A stretch of 46,863 nucleotides of DNA from Bog-756 sp036513075. GTDB taxonomy: Bacteria; Actinomycetota; Acidimicrobiia; Acidimicrobiales; RAAP-2. Below the pieces are notes generated by a model. The model was not told the DNA's origin, did not search any database, and saw only the letters and a program-made list of their open reading frames with translations. The translations under genes and the position numbers were made by a program. The stretch lies in contig DATBZS010000040.1 of assembly GCA_036513075.1 (NCBI GenBank), positions 1 through 46,863 of the forward strand, written 5' to 3'. This document shows, piece after piece, positions 30,647-38,175 of the stretch (within the stretch, counting starts at the first letter, position 1; each line of letters starts with the position of its first letter).

Positions 30647-33324
30647 GTCCCACCGCCCATGCTCTCGGTCTGCCCACCGGCCAGTACCGACAGCCTCTCA
30701 TGGGCGAAGTACGTCGCCCGTAATGAATCGAGTAGGTCACCGAGGAGCCCGTCGGTCGTGGCGAACACCGAGTCGAGCTCGGACCGGCGCCCGCTGTCGG
30801 CGTCGACGTCGGCCAGCCGGTCGGGGTCCGTCAGGCGGAGCAGGGTGGTCGTCTCCAAGGCGAGTCGCTCCTCGTTGCCGACGCGTTGGGCCGAAGATCG
30901 TTTGGGCAGACCAGCCAGGTGGGCGACCAGCAGATCCAGCTGGAACAGGACGCTTCTCGGATTGGCCACGTCGTACACCAGGAGATCGAGGGCGCCGGCC
31001 ACATGCAGCACGGCCCCGGCCCGGCGGCGGAAGATGATCAGGCTTTCGGACGTCTTGAGCAGCGATTCGACCAGCAGGTCCTCGACGACGCCGGCCCGCT
31101 TGTCGACCAGCACCGACCGGAGCAGGCGGACCAGTGACCGGGCCCGCTCGAGGCGTCGGCCCCCGTCGAGGAACAGCCACGCCGAGTCACGCTCCATGTT
31201 CTCTGCGCACACACCGGACAGGGCGAGAAGGGAACGCTGCAGACCGAGCAGGCTGGGCTGGGCTCCGACGAACTGGGTGGACGGCCGCCGGCGGAACCGC
31301 CCGAGCTCCTCTTCGATGTCGCCCACCAGCTGCCAGATATCGGACGACACTTGCTCACGCACTGAGTAGGCGGCCTCGACCAGGACCCCGAGGGTCGACA
31401 CCAGGCTGCCGTCGGTGCCCTCGTCGAACAACAGGGCCAGAGCGGTCCGGTCGTTGGGCAGGACCCCCTCGGCCACCCAACCCGATGGCAGCGCGGACGG
31501 GTGGGCCACGATCGTCCCATCGTCGTCGGGCTCGGACGCCGAGTCGAAGCCGGACGCCGCCCCGAGCGCGGACAGCAGGACCTGGAGCGACTGGGCCCCG
31601 TCCTGGTCGTCGGAGCCGAGGGGCTGGTCGAGACGGGCCAGCACCGTCCGGATGAGCCGCACCACCAGCTCGGCGTGCTCGGCGCTGCGTCCGAGGGTGA
31701 ACAGCCGGGCGGCCACCCGGCCGGGCAGGGCGACGGGCAGCTCAGGCACGGTCACCGGTCGGGGTGCTGTCCGCCCGGACGGCAGCCACGGGCTCTGCTG
31801 GAGCGCCGGCTCGGTCGTGGCCACCCAGGTGTCCTTGCTGGTCCCGGCGCCGCGGCTCGAGATGACCTGGGAGTCGGCATCGGCGCCGACCCGGGTGAGC
31901 CCACCCGGTAGGAGGCGGAAACCGTGCCCGTCGGCGGTCCCGTCGGCCACTGCGAACGTACGCAACACCACCGGCCTCGGGACGAGTGTGCCGTCGTCGG
32001 CCATCGTGGGCATGGTCGACGGGACCACGATCTCTTGGCCGACCCAGTCGCCCGGCCGGGCGAGTACCCGGTCGCGCAGCGCGTCCCGCTCGGCGCTGGT
32101 GAGCAGCGCCGGTCGCACCGGCCGGATGCCGGCCGAGGGCTGGACGGGCAGGAGCAGGAGCCGGTCGAACCCGGCCAGCACGTGGCTGAGGCCGTCGGGT
32201 CGCCCGCACCACCAACTCTCCGGGCCCGGCAGGGCCAGCTCCTCCCCCAAGAGTGCGGGGGCGATGTCGGACAGGAGGCCGGCCAGTGCGGGGCTCTCCA
32301 GGATCCCCGAGCCCAGGGGGTTGAGGACGGCCACCCGGCCCCGGCGCACCACGTCGAGCAGCCCGGGGACTCCGAGCAGCGAGTCGGCCCGGAGCTCGAC
32401 CGGGTCACACCACTGGTCGTCCACCCGCCGGATCACCACGTCGACCGGGTCGAGCCCGGACAGCGACCGCAGCCAGACCCGGTTGTTCTGGACCACCAGG
32501 TTCCGCCCCTCGACCAGGGGGTAGCCGAGGAACGAGGCCAGGTAGGCGTGTTCGAAGTACGTCTCCGACAACGGGCCCGGGGTGAGGATGACCACCCGGG
32601 GCTCGTCGGTGCCGTCGGGAGCGGCCCTGGCCACCCCGGCGCGGATGGCCCGGAAGAAACCGGCCTGGCGTTCCACTCCCGACGTCCGATGCAGGGTCGG
32701 CAGGACCCGGGACAGGGCCGAACGGTTGACCAGTGCGTAGCCCAGACCGGAGGGAGCCTGAGCCCGGTCAGCCACCGCACGGAATCCTCCGGGGCTCGCG
32801 CGGACCACGTCGACGCCGGTCAGGAACAGGTCGTGGGCGCCGGGTTGGGGGATCCCGGAACAGGGACGCAGGAATGCCGGGTGGCCGAGGACGATCTCTG
32901 CAGGTACCAGGCCGCGGGTGACCAGGGTGCGCGTCCCGTAGAGGTCGACGTTGACCAGGTCGAGCAGCGCGGCGCGCTGGGCGACGGCCCGTTCCAGGCC
33001 CGTCCACTCCGCCGGGTCGAATACCAGGGGGACCGGATCGAGGGTCCACGGGCGACGGACGCTGTGGCCGTCGACGGCCTCGTTGTAGGTGGCGCCCTCG
33101 TTGCGCAGCAACCGGGCCAGCTCGTCGCGCCGGGATGCCAGGCCCTCGGTCCCGTAGCCCACCAGTGCCTCGGCGACCTGGTGCCACCGGGCGCGCACCG
33201 TGCCGTCGGCCGCGCGGAACTCGTCGCATGCCCCGGGCGGCACGACGTAGGAGGCCACCGGGGACGTGGCGGCGGGACGATCGTCCGGTGGGCCGAGGGG
33301 GCCCACCGGTGCTGCAGTGGTCAC
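30643..33324 (-). CDS. circularly permuted ATP-grasp (type 2) fused to alpha-E domain
   Basis: 893 residues. About 40-520 is a circularly permuted ATP-grasp domain (NEGATYNEAVDG, RPWTLDPVPLVF, QAPSGLGYALVNR, PRVVILTPGPLSETYFEHAY, DVVIRRVDDQWCDP, LLGVPGLLDV, PGGLTRVG, SKDTWV). About 535-885 is a helical alpha-E (DUF403) domain. Against the companion ATP-grasp at 34358-35902, key positions differ: Ala185-Asp186-Arg187 for Glu-Asp-Asn, Val199 for Glu, and Leu392 plus SAGI where the companion has the ATP-binding Lys389 and GGYG. It may therefore be a regulatory or scaffold subunit, unless this is normal for its family. GTGA overlaps join it to both neighbours. Confidence 0.88.
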   Translation of the reverse strand: MTTAAPVGPLGPPDDRPAATSPVASYVVPPGACDEFRAADGTVRARWHQVAEALVGYGTEGLASRRDELARLLRNEGATYNEAVDGHSVRRPWTLDPVPLVFDPAEWTGLERAVAQRAALLDLVNVDLYGTRTLVTRGLVPAEIVLGHPAFLRPCSGIPQPGAHDLFLTGVDVVRASPGGFRAVADRAQAPSGLGYALVNRSALSRVLPTLHRTSGVERQAGFFRAIRAGVARAAPDGTDEPRVVILTPGPLSETYFEHAYLASFLGYPLVEGRNLVVQNNRVWLRSLSGLDPVDVVIRRVDDQWCDPVELRADSLLGVPGLLDVVRRGRVAVLNPLGSGILESPALAGLLSDIAPALLGEELALPGPESWWCGRPDGLSHVLAGFDRLLLLPVQPSAGIRPVRPALLTSAERDALRDRVLARPGDWVGQEIVVPSTMPTMADDGTLVPRPVVLRTFAVADGTADGHGFRLLPGGLTRVGADADSQVISSRGAGTSKDTWVATTEPALQQSPWLPSGRTAPRPVTVPELPVALPGRVAARLFTLGRSAEHAELVVRLIRTVLARLDQPLGSDDQDGAQSLQVLLSALGAASGFDSASEPDDDGTIVAHPSALPSGWVAEGVLPNDRTALALLFDEGTDGSLVSTLGVLVEAAYSVREQVSSDIWQLVGDIEEELGRFRRRPSTQFVGAQPSLLGLQRSLLALSGVCAENMERDSAWLFLDGGRRLERARSLVRLLRSVLVDKRAGVVEDLLVESLLKTSESLIIFRRRAGAVLHVAGALDLLVYDVANPRSVLFQLDLLVAHLAGLPKRSSAQRVGNEERLALETTTLLRLTDPDRLADVDADSGRRSELDSVFATTDGLLGDLLDSLRATYFAHERLSVLAGGQTESMGGGT

Positions 33325-34361
33325 CGGGTGGCGGCCGCCGGCTCCCAGCCGACAAAGTTTGGCCGGAAATACGTGTCGTCCACCCGCTCGTGGATCTCGA
33401 CCAGGGCCAGCTGGACGTCTTCGAGGAACTCACGAAGACCGCCGACTGCCAGTCGGGCCACGGATGCCGATGCCACCACCATGGAGGCATTCTGGCAGGC
33501 CTCCATGGTCCGCTCGGCGTGGGGGAGGGACTTGAGCTGGGCGCGGGCCTCGGTGAGGCAGGCACCGACCGCCCGTGGAAACCGGTCGTCCTGGAGCAGG
33601 AACCGCAGTGTGGATCCGCCCTGCGGCCGGGCCGGCATGGCCCGACGGAACGGCTGGTAGGCGGCCAGTGACCGCAGGACGGCCATCCAGTGGACGACGT
33701 CGTAGGGGTCGTCGGCCCCGGGCAGATGGAGTGAGTCGGAACGCACGTCGAGCACCCGGGTGGTCAGGTCGGCCCGCTCGATGTTCTGGCCGAGGACCAG
33801 GAACGACATGGCCTCGTCGCGGCTCATGGTGCCGAGCAGGATCCCGTGGATGCACTGGCAGCCGGTGATGACCCGGCGGAGCCACTGGACGCGGCCCTCT
33901 CGCGAATGGGTCTCTACGAGGTGGTCGTTGCAGTTCAGCCACAGGTTGTTACAGGCCTCCCAGGCCTCACGGGGGACGACCGGCCGGGCGGTGCGGAGGT
34001 TCTCGCGGGCGGCGGTCAGCGAGGCCAGGATCGACGAGTCGTTGCCTTCGCCGTGGAGGAGGAACTCAATGACGTCCTTCTCAGCCGCCCGGACGTCGTC
34101 GGGGTCTTCGGCCGCGTGGTACCGCTCGGCGAACTCGGAGTCGACGCCGGCAATGGCGAGCAGCGGCTCCCAGCCGACGTCCTCGCCCACCGGCATGTCC
34201 ACGTGGGCATCGGTGTGGACCTGGACGATACGGGCCGTGCCCTCGGCCCGCTCCAGGTGTCGTCCAGCCCAATAGACCGCCTCGGCCATGCGTGCGAGCA
34301 GCATCGTGCCGCCCCCTTCCTCGTGTTCCGGCACTTCGTCCTGGTCCTCCGGTTCGGTCAC
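33321..34361 (-). CDS. alpha-E (DUF403) domain protein
   Basis: 346 residues from GTG 34361, almost entirely alpha-helical. The alpha-E family N-terminus appears as MLLARMAEAVYWAGRHLERA, followed by NCNDHLVETHSREG, IHGILLGTMSRDEAMSFLVL and GQNIERADLTTRVLDVR. Alpha-E proteins accompany circularly permuted ATP-grasp enzymes and are predicted to help in peptide-bond formation, but the chemistry is unproven. GTG 34361 shares bases with the upstream stop (GTGA); ATG 34304 with GAGGAAGGGG upstream is an equally good start and would match the family N-terminus. It ends in a GTGA overlap with the next gene. Confidence 0.9.
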   Translation of the reverse strand: MTEPEDQDEVPEHEEGGGTMLLARMAEAVYWAGRHLERAEGTARIVQVHTDAHVDMPVGEDVGWEPLLAIAGVDSEFAERYHAAEDPDDVRAAEKDVIEFLLHGEGNDSSILASLTAARENLRTARPVVPREAWEACNNLWLNCNDHLVETHSREGRVQWLRRVITGCQCIHGILLGTMSRDEAMSFLVLGQNIERADLTTRVLDVRSDSLHLPGADDPYDVVHWMAVLRSLAAYQPFRRAMPARPQGGSTLRFLLQDDRFPRAVGACLTEARAQLKSLPHAERTMEACQNASMVVASASVARLAVGGLREFLEDVQLALVEIHERVDDTYFRPNFVGWEPAAATR

Positions 34362-35902
34362 AATCCGTTCGCCCCGTCCGCTCGCGGCTGCTCCTCGAAC
34401 GGGTTGAACCCCTCGGCGTCGACCACCCAGGTGTCCTTGCTGCCGCCGCCCTGTGACGAGTTGACGACCAGTGATCCCTCGCGTCGGGCCACCCGGGTGA
34501 GGCCGCCCCGCGTCACGTAGGCCCCGTCGGGCCCCATCAGGGTGAATGGACGCAGGTCGACGTGCCGGGGGGCGATGACGTTGTCGCACAGCGTGGGGGC
34601 GGTAGACAGTTTGATGATCGGTTGGGCGACCCACCGGTTGGGATCGTCCCCGATCTCCTTGGCCGCCGTGGCGAGCTCATCGGCGCTGGCCTGGCTGCCC
34701 ACCAGTACGCCGTAGCCCCCCGACTCGTTGGCCGGCTTGACCACCAACTCGGGCAGATTGGCCAGTACGTGGGCCCGGGAGTCGGGGTCGCTGCACCGGT
34801 AGGTCGGGATCGTCCAGAGTACGGGTTCCTCGTCGAGGTAGAAGCGGATGATGTCCGGGACGTAGGAGTAGACCTTCTTGTCGTCGGCGATCCCGGCACC
34901 CGGGGCGTTGACGAGCGCCACCCGACCGGCCTTCCAGGACCGCATCAGTCCGGGTACGCCCAGGAGCGAGTTGGCCCGGAACACCTCGGGGTCGAGGTAG
35001 ACGTCGTCCACCCGTCGGTAGATCACGTCGACCTGCTCGAGGCCGTCGATGGTCCGGGCGTAGACGCAGTCGTCGTCGAGGACGACCAGGTCGCTGCCCT
35101 CGACCAGCTCCACGCCCAGTTGCTGGGCCAAAAAGGCGTGCTCGAAGTACGCGGAGTTGTGGATGCCCGGGGTCAGCACGACGATGGTCGGATCGCCCGT
35201 CGACGGCGACACCGAGGCCAGGGTGCCGGCCAGGCGGCCGACGTAGGGGTCGACCGGCTCGATGCTGTAGTGCCGGAACATCTCCGGGAAGATGTGCTTG
35301 GTCACCATCCGGTTCTCCAGCAGGTACGACACGCCCGACGGCACCCGCAGGTTGTCCTCCAGCACGTACCAGAAGCCCTCGTCGTCGCGGATGAGGTCGC
35401 TCCCGCAGATGTGGGCCCAGATGCCACCTGGGGGGTCGACGCCCACGCACTCCCGGCGGAAGTTGGGGGAGCCGGTGACCAGGTCGGCCGGCACCACGCC
35501 CTCGCTCACCGCCCGCTGGTCGTGGTAGCAGTCGTCGATGAACAGGTTGAGGGCGGACAGGCGCTGGACGAGGCCTGCCTCGATGACCTTCCATTGATCG
35601 CGGGGGATGATTCTCGGGATGATGTCGAAGGGCCAGGGCCGGTCGACGCCGACCCCCTCGTTGTAGACGGTGAAGGTGACGCCGATGGCCCGGATCTCGC
35701 GGTCGGCGGCCAGTTGGCGCTCGGCCAGGGCGGTCGGACCCAGCCCGGCGAGGTGGGTCCACAGCTCCTCGGCCGACGGACGGGGCTGGCCGGTGGGCCC
35801 GACCAGCTCGTCGAAGAACGGAGCGGGATCGTAGGACGGCCAGGCGGGCGCGCCCGGGTCAACACCGGTGGGTGGCGCGTCGGGGTCCACGGGTACGTCC
35901 AC
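34358..35902 (-). CDS. circularly permuted ATP-grasp (type 2) protein, presumably catalytic
   Basis: 514 residues from GTG 35902. The metal-binding segment, N-terminal because of the permutation, is intact (Glu182-Asp183-Asn184 and Glu196-Asn197 in VLEDNLRVPSGVSYLLENR), followed by IVVLTPGIHNSAYFEHAFLA, DVIYRRVDDVYLDPE, NSLLGVPGLMRS, VNAPGAGIADDK, the nucleotide site VVKPANESGGYGV (Lys389, GGYG 395-398), and RGGLTRVARREGS. ATP-grasp enzymes join a carboxylate to an amine via an acyl-phosphate. It is the first gene of a four-gene overlapping set. The ORF stays open to ATG 36031, but the extra 43 codons look non-coding. Confidence 0.92.
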   Translation of the reverse strand: MDVPVDPDAPPTGVDPGAPAWPSYDPAPFFDELVGPTGQPRPSAEELWTHLAGLGPTALAERQLAADREIRAIGVTFTVYNEGVGVDRPWPFDIIPRIIPRDQWKVIEAGLVQRLSALNLFIDDCYHDQRAVSEGVVPADLVTGSPNFRRECVGVDPPGGIWAHICGSDLIRDDEGFWYVLEDNLRVPSGVSYLLENRMVTKHIFPEMFRHYSIEPVDPYVGRLAGTLASVSPSTGDPTIVVLTPGIHNSAYFEHAFLAQQLGVELVEGSDLVVLDDDCVYARTIDGLEQVDVIYRRVDDVYLDPEVFRANSLLGVPGLMRSWKAGRVALVNAPGAGIADDKKVYSYVPDIIRFYLDEEPVLWTIPTYRCSDPDSRAHVLANLPELVVKPANESGGYGVLVGSQASADELATAAKEIGDDPNRWVAQPIIKLSTAPTLCDNVIAPRHVDLRPFTLMGPDGAYVTRGGLTRVARREGSLVVNSSQGGGSKDTWVVDAEGFNPFEEQPRADGANGL

Positions 35903-36012
35903 GTCAACGAGTGTCCCCCACGGGTGGGTCGGATGCGTTGCGAGCGTGTTTCCACTCCGTGAATGCCCGAACGAGGCCGTCTTCCCGTCGTCACCGACCA
36001 CGGACGCCCGGA

Positions 36013-36028
36013 CGACCGCCGTCGGTCG
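36013..36028. terminator. possible hairpin downstream of sulfotransferase gene
   Basis: CGACCG at 36013-36018, loop CCGT, CGGTCG at 36023-36028; 28 nt after the sulfotransferase stop on the minus strand and upstream of the ATP-grasp start. Six pairs and no T-tract make it weak. Confidence 0.3.
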
Positions 36029-36055
36029 CATCCCCGTGCGTGGCCCGCCTGAGCC

Positions 36056-36901
36056 CTACGCGAACGTGAACCCCAGGCGGGTAGCCGTCTGCTCGAACTC
36101 GAGATCGAGACTTCCGGCCGATTTGTCGGGGAGCTTGCCGCTGTCGACCAGGAAGGCCAGCAGCCTGGTGTCGAGTCCGGTCAACCGGTCGAGGGCGTCA
36201 TGCAACGGTTGGTCGATGACCTGGACCGCGGCCGTCACCGCGGTGACGTTGACCCGTTGCAAGGGAGGAGGTGGGGGTTGGCCGAGATGGGCCGCCACCC
36301 GCCGCACGAACTCGTTGGACGCGCTGGACCACTCGGCGAAGTCGAGGAGCTCGACGAATCGGTCGAAATCGTCCGGGGACGGCGTCCAGTGCAGTGGATC
36401 GACGTACGGGGTGGCCACGCCGCCGAGTGCCTGGCGGGCGAGGGCGTTGTCGGTAGCCGGCCAGGTCGTCTGGGATGTGAGGAAGTCCTCCAGGGGTTGT
36501 CGTGCCGCGGCGACGACCGTCCGACCCCAGGTCCCCCACCTGTCCAGCTGCGTCTCGTCCTGTGCCTGCCAGTAGCGGTACAGGCTCAGTAGCCGGCTAC
36601 GCGGTTCGCGCACCTGAATGGCCAAGCTCGTGCACCCGGCACGTACCAGGGTCGCAGATGAGACGTGCCCCATGACGACGCGGTGCGTCCGGACCACGTC
36701 CCGGTAGGCGTCGTCGTCGACCAGGATCGCCTGGATCTCGTCCGAAACGCCGTCGAGGAGCCCATCAGTGCAGAACTGCTGGCGGTCGAAGTAGAGCGGG
36801 GCCGTATAGCTGCCCGGGAGCTGCTCGACGGCATCCCGGACGGCGGTGCCGCCCCCTTTGACCAGGTGCGGAATCCCCAGGCAGTCGTGTCCGGCGGTCA
36901 C
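36056..36901 (-). CDS. sulfotransferase-family-like protein
   Basis: 281 residues from GTG 36901. REPRSRLLSLYRYWQ (98-112) matches the 3'-phosphate-binding motif of PAPS sulfotransferases (Sulfotransfer_2 type), and CLGIPHLVKGGGTAVRD (7-23) resembles the 5'-phosphosulfate loop (usual form IPKxGGTxLR) but with a three-residue insertion HLV between Pro and Lys. HRVVMGHV fits the following strand. It would sulfate a polysaccharide or lipid if active. GTG 36901 shares bases with the stop of a 35-codon upstream ORF. The sulfate donor genes are not in the window. Confidence 0.65.
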   Translation of the reverse strand: MTAGHDCLGIPHLVKGGGTAVRDAVEQLPGSYTAPLYFDRQQFCTDGLLDGVSDEIQAILVDDDAYRDVVRTHRVVMGHVSSATLVRAGCTSLAIQVREPRSRLLSLYRYWQAQDETQLDRWGTWGRTVVAAARQPLEDFLTSQTTWPATDNALARQALGGVATPYVDPLHWTPSPDDFDRFVELLDFAEWSSASNEFVRRVAAHLGQPPPPPLQRVNVTAVTAAVQVIDQPLHDALDRLTGLDTRLLAFLVDSGKLPDKSAGSLDLEFEQTATRLGFTFA

Positions 36902-37005
36902 GGTCGACGGCGCTCGGACCGCGGACGGGCCTTGGGACGGGCGGGCGCATCCGGTGACCGGCGGCCGGACCGGTGTCGCCGGCCCATCGGGTGGATGGCG
37001 GGCAT
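36898..37005 (-). CDS. candidate leaderless 35-residue Arg-rich ORF overlapping sulfotransferase start
   Basis: ATG 37005, 7 nt downstream of TACCTT, opens 35 codons (MPAIHPMGRRHRSGRRSPDA...) ending in TGA 36900-36898, which overlaps the GTG start of the sulfotransferase. The peptide has about 12 Arg. It could be a coupled leader peptide; alternatively its composition is just what an extra frame gives in G+C-rich DNA. Confidence 0.4.
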   Translation of the reverse strand: MPAIHPMGRRHRSGRRSPDAPARPKARPRSERRRP

Positions 37006-37012
37006 GACGGGA

Positions 37013-37018
37013 AAGGTA
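37013..37018 (-). promoter_or_regulatory. -10 element (TACCTT) for sulfotransferase transcript
   Basis: Minus-strand TACCTT lies 7 nt before ATG 37005. It diverges from the acpP -10 about 40 bp away. Confidence 0.5.
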
Positions 37019-37057
37019 CCAAATGCCGCATGTCACCTCGGATCAAGCGGCCTCGGG

Positions 37058-37063
37058 TATCAT
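37058..37063 (+). promoter_or_regulatory. possible -10 element (TATCAT) of acpP operon
   Basis: TATCAT would start transcription near 37070, giving a leader of about 50 nt that ends in AGGAG (37111-37115), 5 nt before GTG 37121. No -35 at normal distance is obvious. Confidence 0.4.
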
Positions 37064-37120
37064 TCCCGCAGCCCAGGGCCGAGTTCCGGTCGTGGTTCCG
37101 ATACCCACCCAGGAGACGCC

Positions 37121-37417
37121 GTGCCCGCTGAGACCCATGTGGAGAAGGGTCCCATGGACCGTCAGGCGATCCTCGAACTGATCAGGGAGCTCCTCGCCGA
37201 CATCTTGGAGATCGAACCGTCCACGATCAGCGAGTCATCCTCGTTCGCCGAGGACCTGGACGCCGACTCGTTGGCGCTGATCGAGCTGGTCGAAGGCCTG
37301 GAGGAGGAGCTCGGCGAGCGCTCGGTGGGCTTCCGCATCGAGGACGAGGACCTGGAGGAGCTCCGCACGGTGCGGGACGCCGTCGACTACGTGCACGCCA
37401 AACTCGGGGGGGCCTGA
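37121..37417 (+). CDS. acpP: acyl carrier protein
   Basis: 98 residues from GTG 37121 (AGGAG 5 nt upstream) or 87 from ATG 37154 (AGAAGGG 4 nt upstream); the second start fits the usual ACP N-terminus better. The carrier serine lies in DLDADSLALIEL, the 4'-phosphopantetheine attachment site. The protein is very acidic (DILEIEPST, EDEDLEEL), as ACPs are. It carries growing acyl chains for fatty-acid synthesis and supplies PlsX. The rnc start follows 8 nt after its stop. Confidence 0.9.
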   Translation: MPAETHVEKGPMDRQAILELIRELLADILEIEPSTISESSSFAEDLDADSLALIELVEGLEEELGERSVGFRIEDEDLEELRTVRDAVDYVHAKLGGA

Positions 37418-37425
37418 GGCGCCCG

Positions 37426-38175
37426 ATGGCGCCGGATGACGACGCGGGGGAAACGACCTCCGACGAGCGGCTGCCCGCCTCCGACGAGCAGCTGGCGGGG
37501 CGCATCGGGCACCAATTCGCCCGTGCCGAGCTCCTCGGCCAAGCCCTGTCCCACCGGTCGTGGTGCTCGGAGCACGGGGGTTGCGACTCCAATGAGCGCC
37601 TCGAGTACCTGGGCGATGCCATCCTCGGGCTGGTCGTAGCCGAGCACACCTTCCGGACCTACCCCGAACTGTCCGACGGCATGCTGTCCAAGGTCCGGGC
37701 ATCGGTGGTGAACGCCCATGCGCTGGCCACAGTGGCCGCCGACCTGGGGATACCGGACCATCTTCGCCTCGGCAAGGGTGAGGACGCTTCAGGCGGCCGC
37801 ACCAAGGTGTCGATCCTGGCCGACACCATGGAGGCGGTCATCGGGGCCGTCTACCTCGACGCCGGGCTCGACACCGCCCGCAACCTGGTGCTTTCTCTCC
37901 TGGGGGACCGCATCGCGGTGGCCGTGGGCGAGCCGGGGGAGTCGGATCACAAGAGCCGCCTGCAAGAGGAGGCCGTGCGCATGGGCCGGGGAGTGCCCCG
38001 CTACGACATCGAGGGGTTCGGGCCCGATCATGCTCGCAGGTACCTGGCCACGGTGTACGTTGCTGGCCAGCGCCTCGGTACGGGGGAGGGGCGATCCAAG
38101 AAGGACGCCGAGCAGGTCGCCGCCCAGGTGGCCTGCGAATCGTTGGAAGCCGAGAGAGGCGGGGGAAATGCCTGA
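37426..38175 (+). CDS. rnc: ribonuclease III
   Basis: 249 residues. The RNase III signature NERLEYLGDAILGLVV carries the metal-binding acidic residues, with LADTMEAVIGAVYLDAG the second acidic site, and a C-terminal dsRNA-binding domain (HKSRLQEEAVRMG ... SKKDAEQVAAQVACESL). It processes rRNA precursors and dsRNA. The N-terminus carries about 25 extra acidic residues. Its end overlaps the mutM start by 8 nt, the classical rnc-mutM-smc order. Confidence 0.96.
   Translation: MAPDDDAGETTSDERLPASDEQLAGRIGHQFARAELLGQALSHRSWCSEHGGCDSNERLEYLGDAILGLVVAEHTFRTYPELSDGMLSKVRASVVNAHALATVAADLGIPDHLRLGKGEDASGGRTKVSILADTMEAVIGAVYLDAGLDTARNLVLSLLGDRIAVAVGEPGESDHKSRLQEEAVRMGRGVPRYDIEGFGPDHARRYLATVYVAGQRLGTGEGRSKKDAEQVAAQVACESLEAERGGGNA

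Noticed and set aside
37718..38167. Upstream extension of the mutM frame
   Set aside because: It overlaps rnc in a different frame; MutM requires Pro2 directly after the initiator Met, which fixes the start at 38168.
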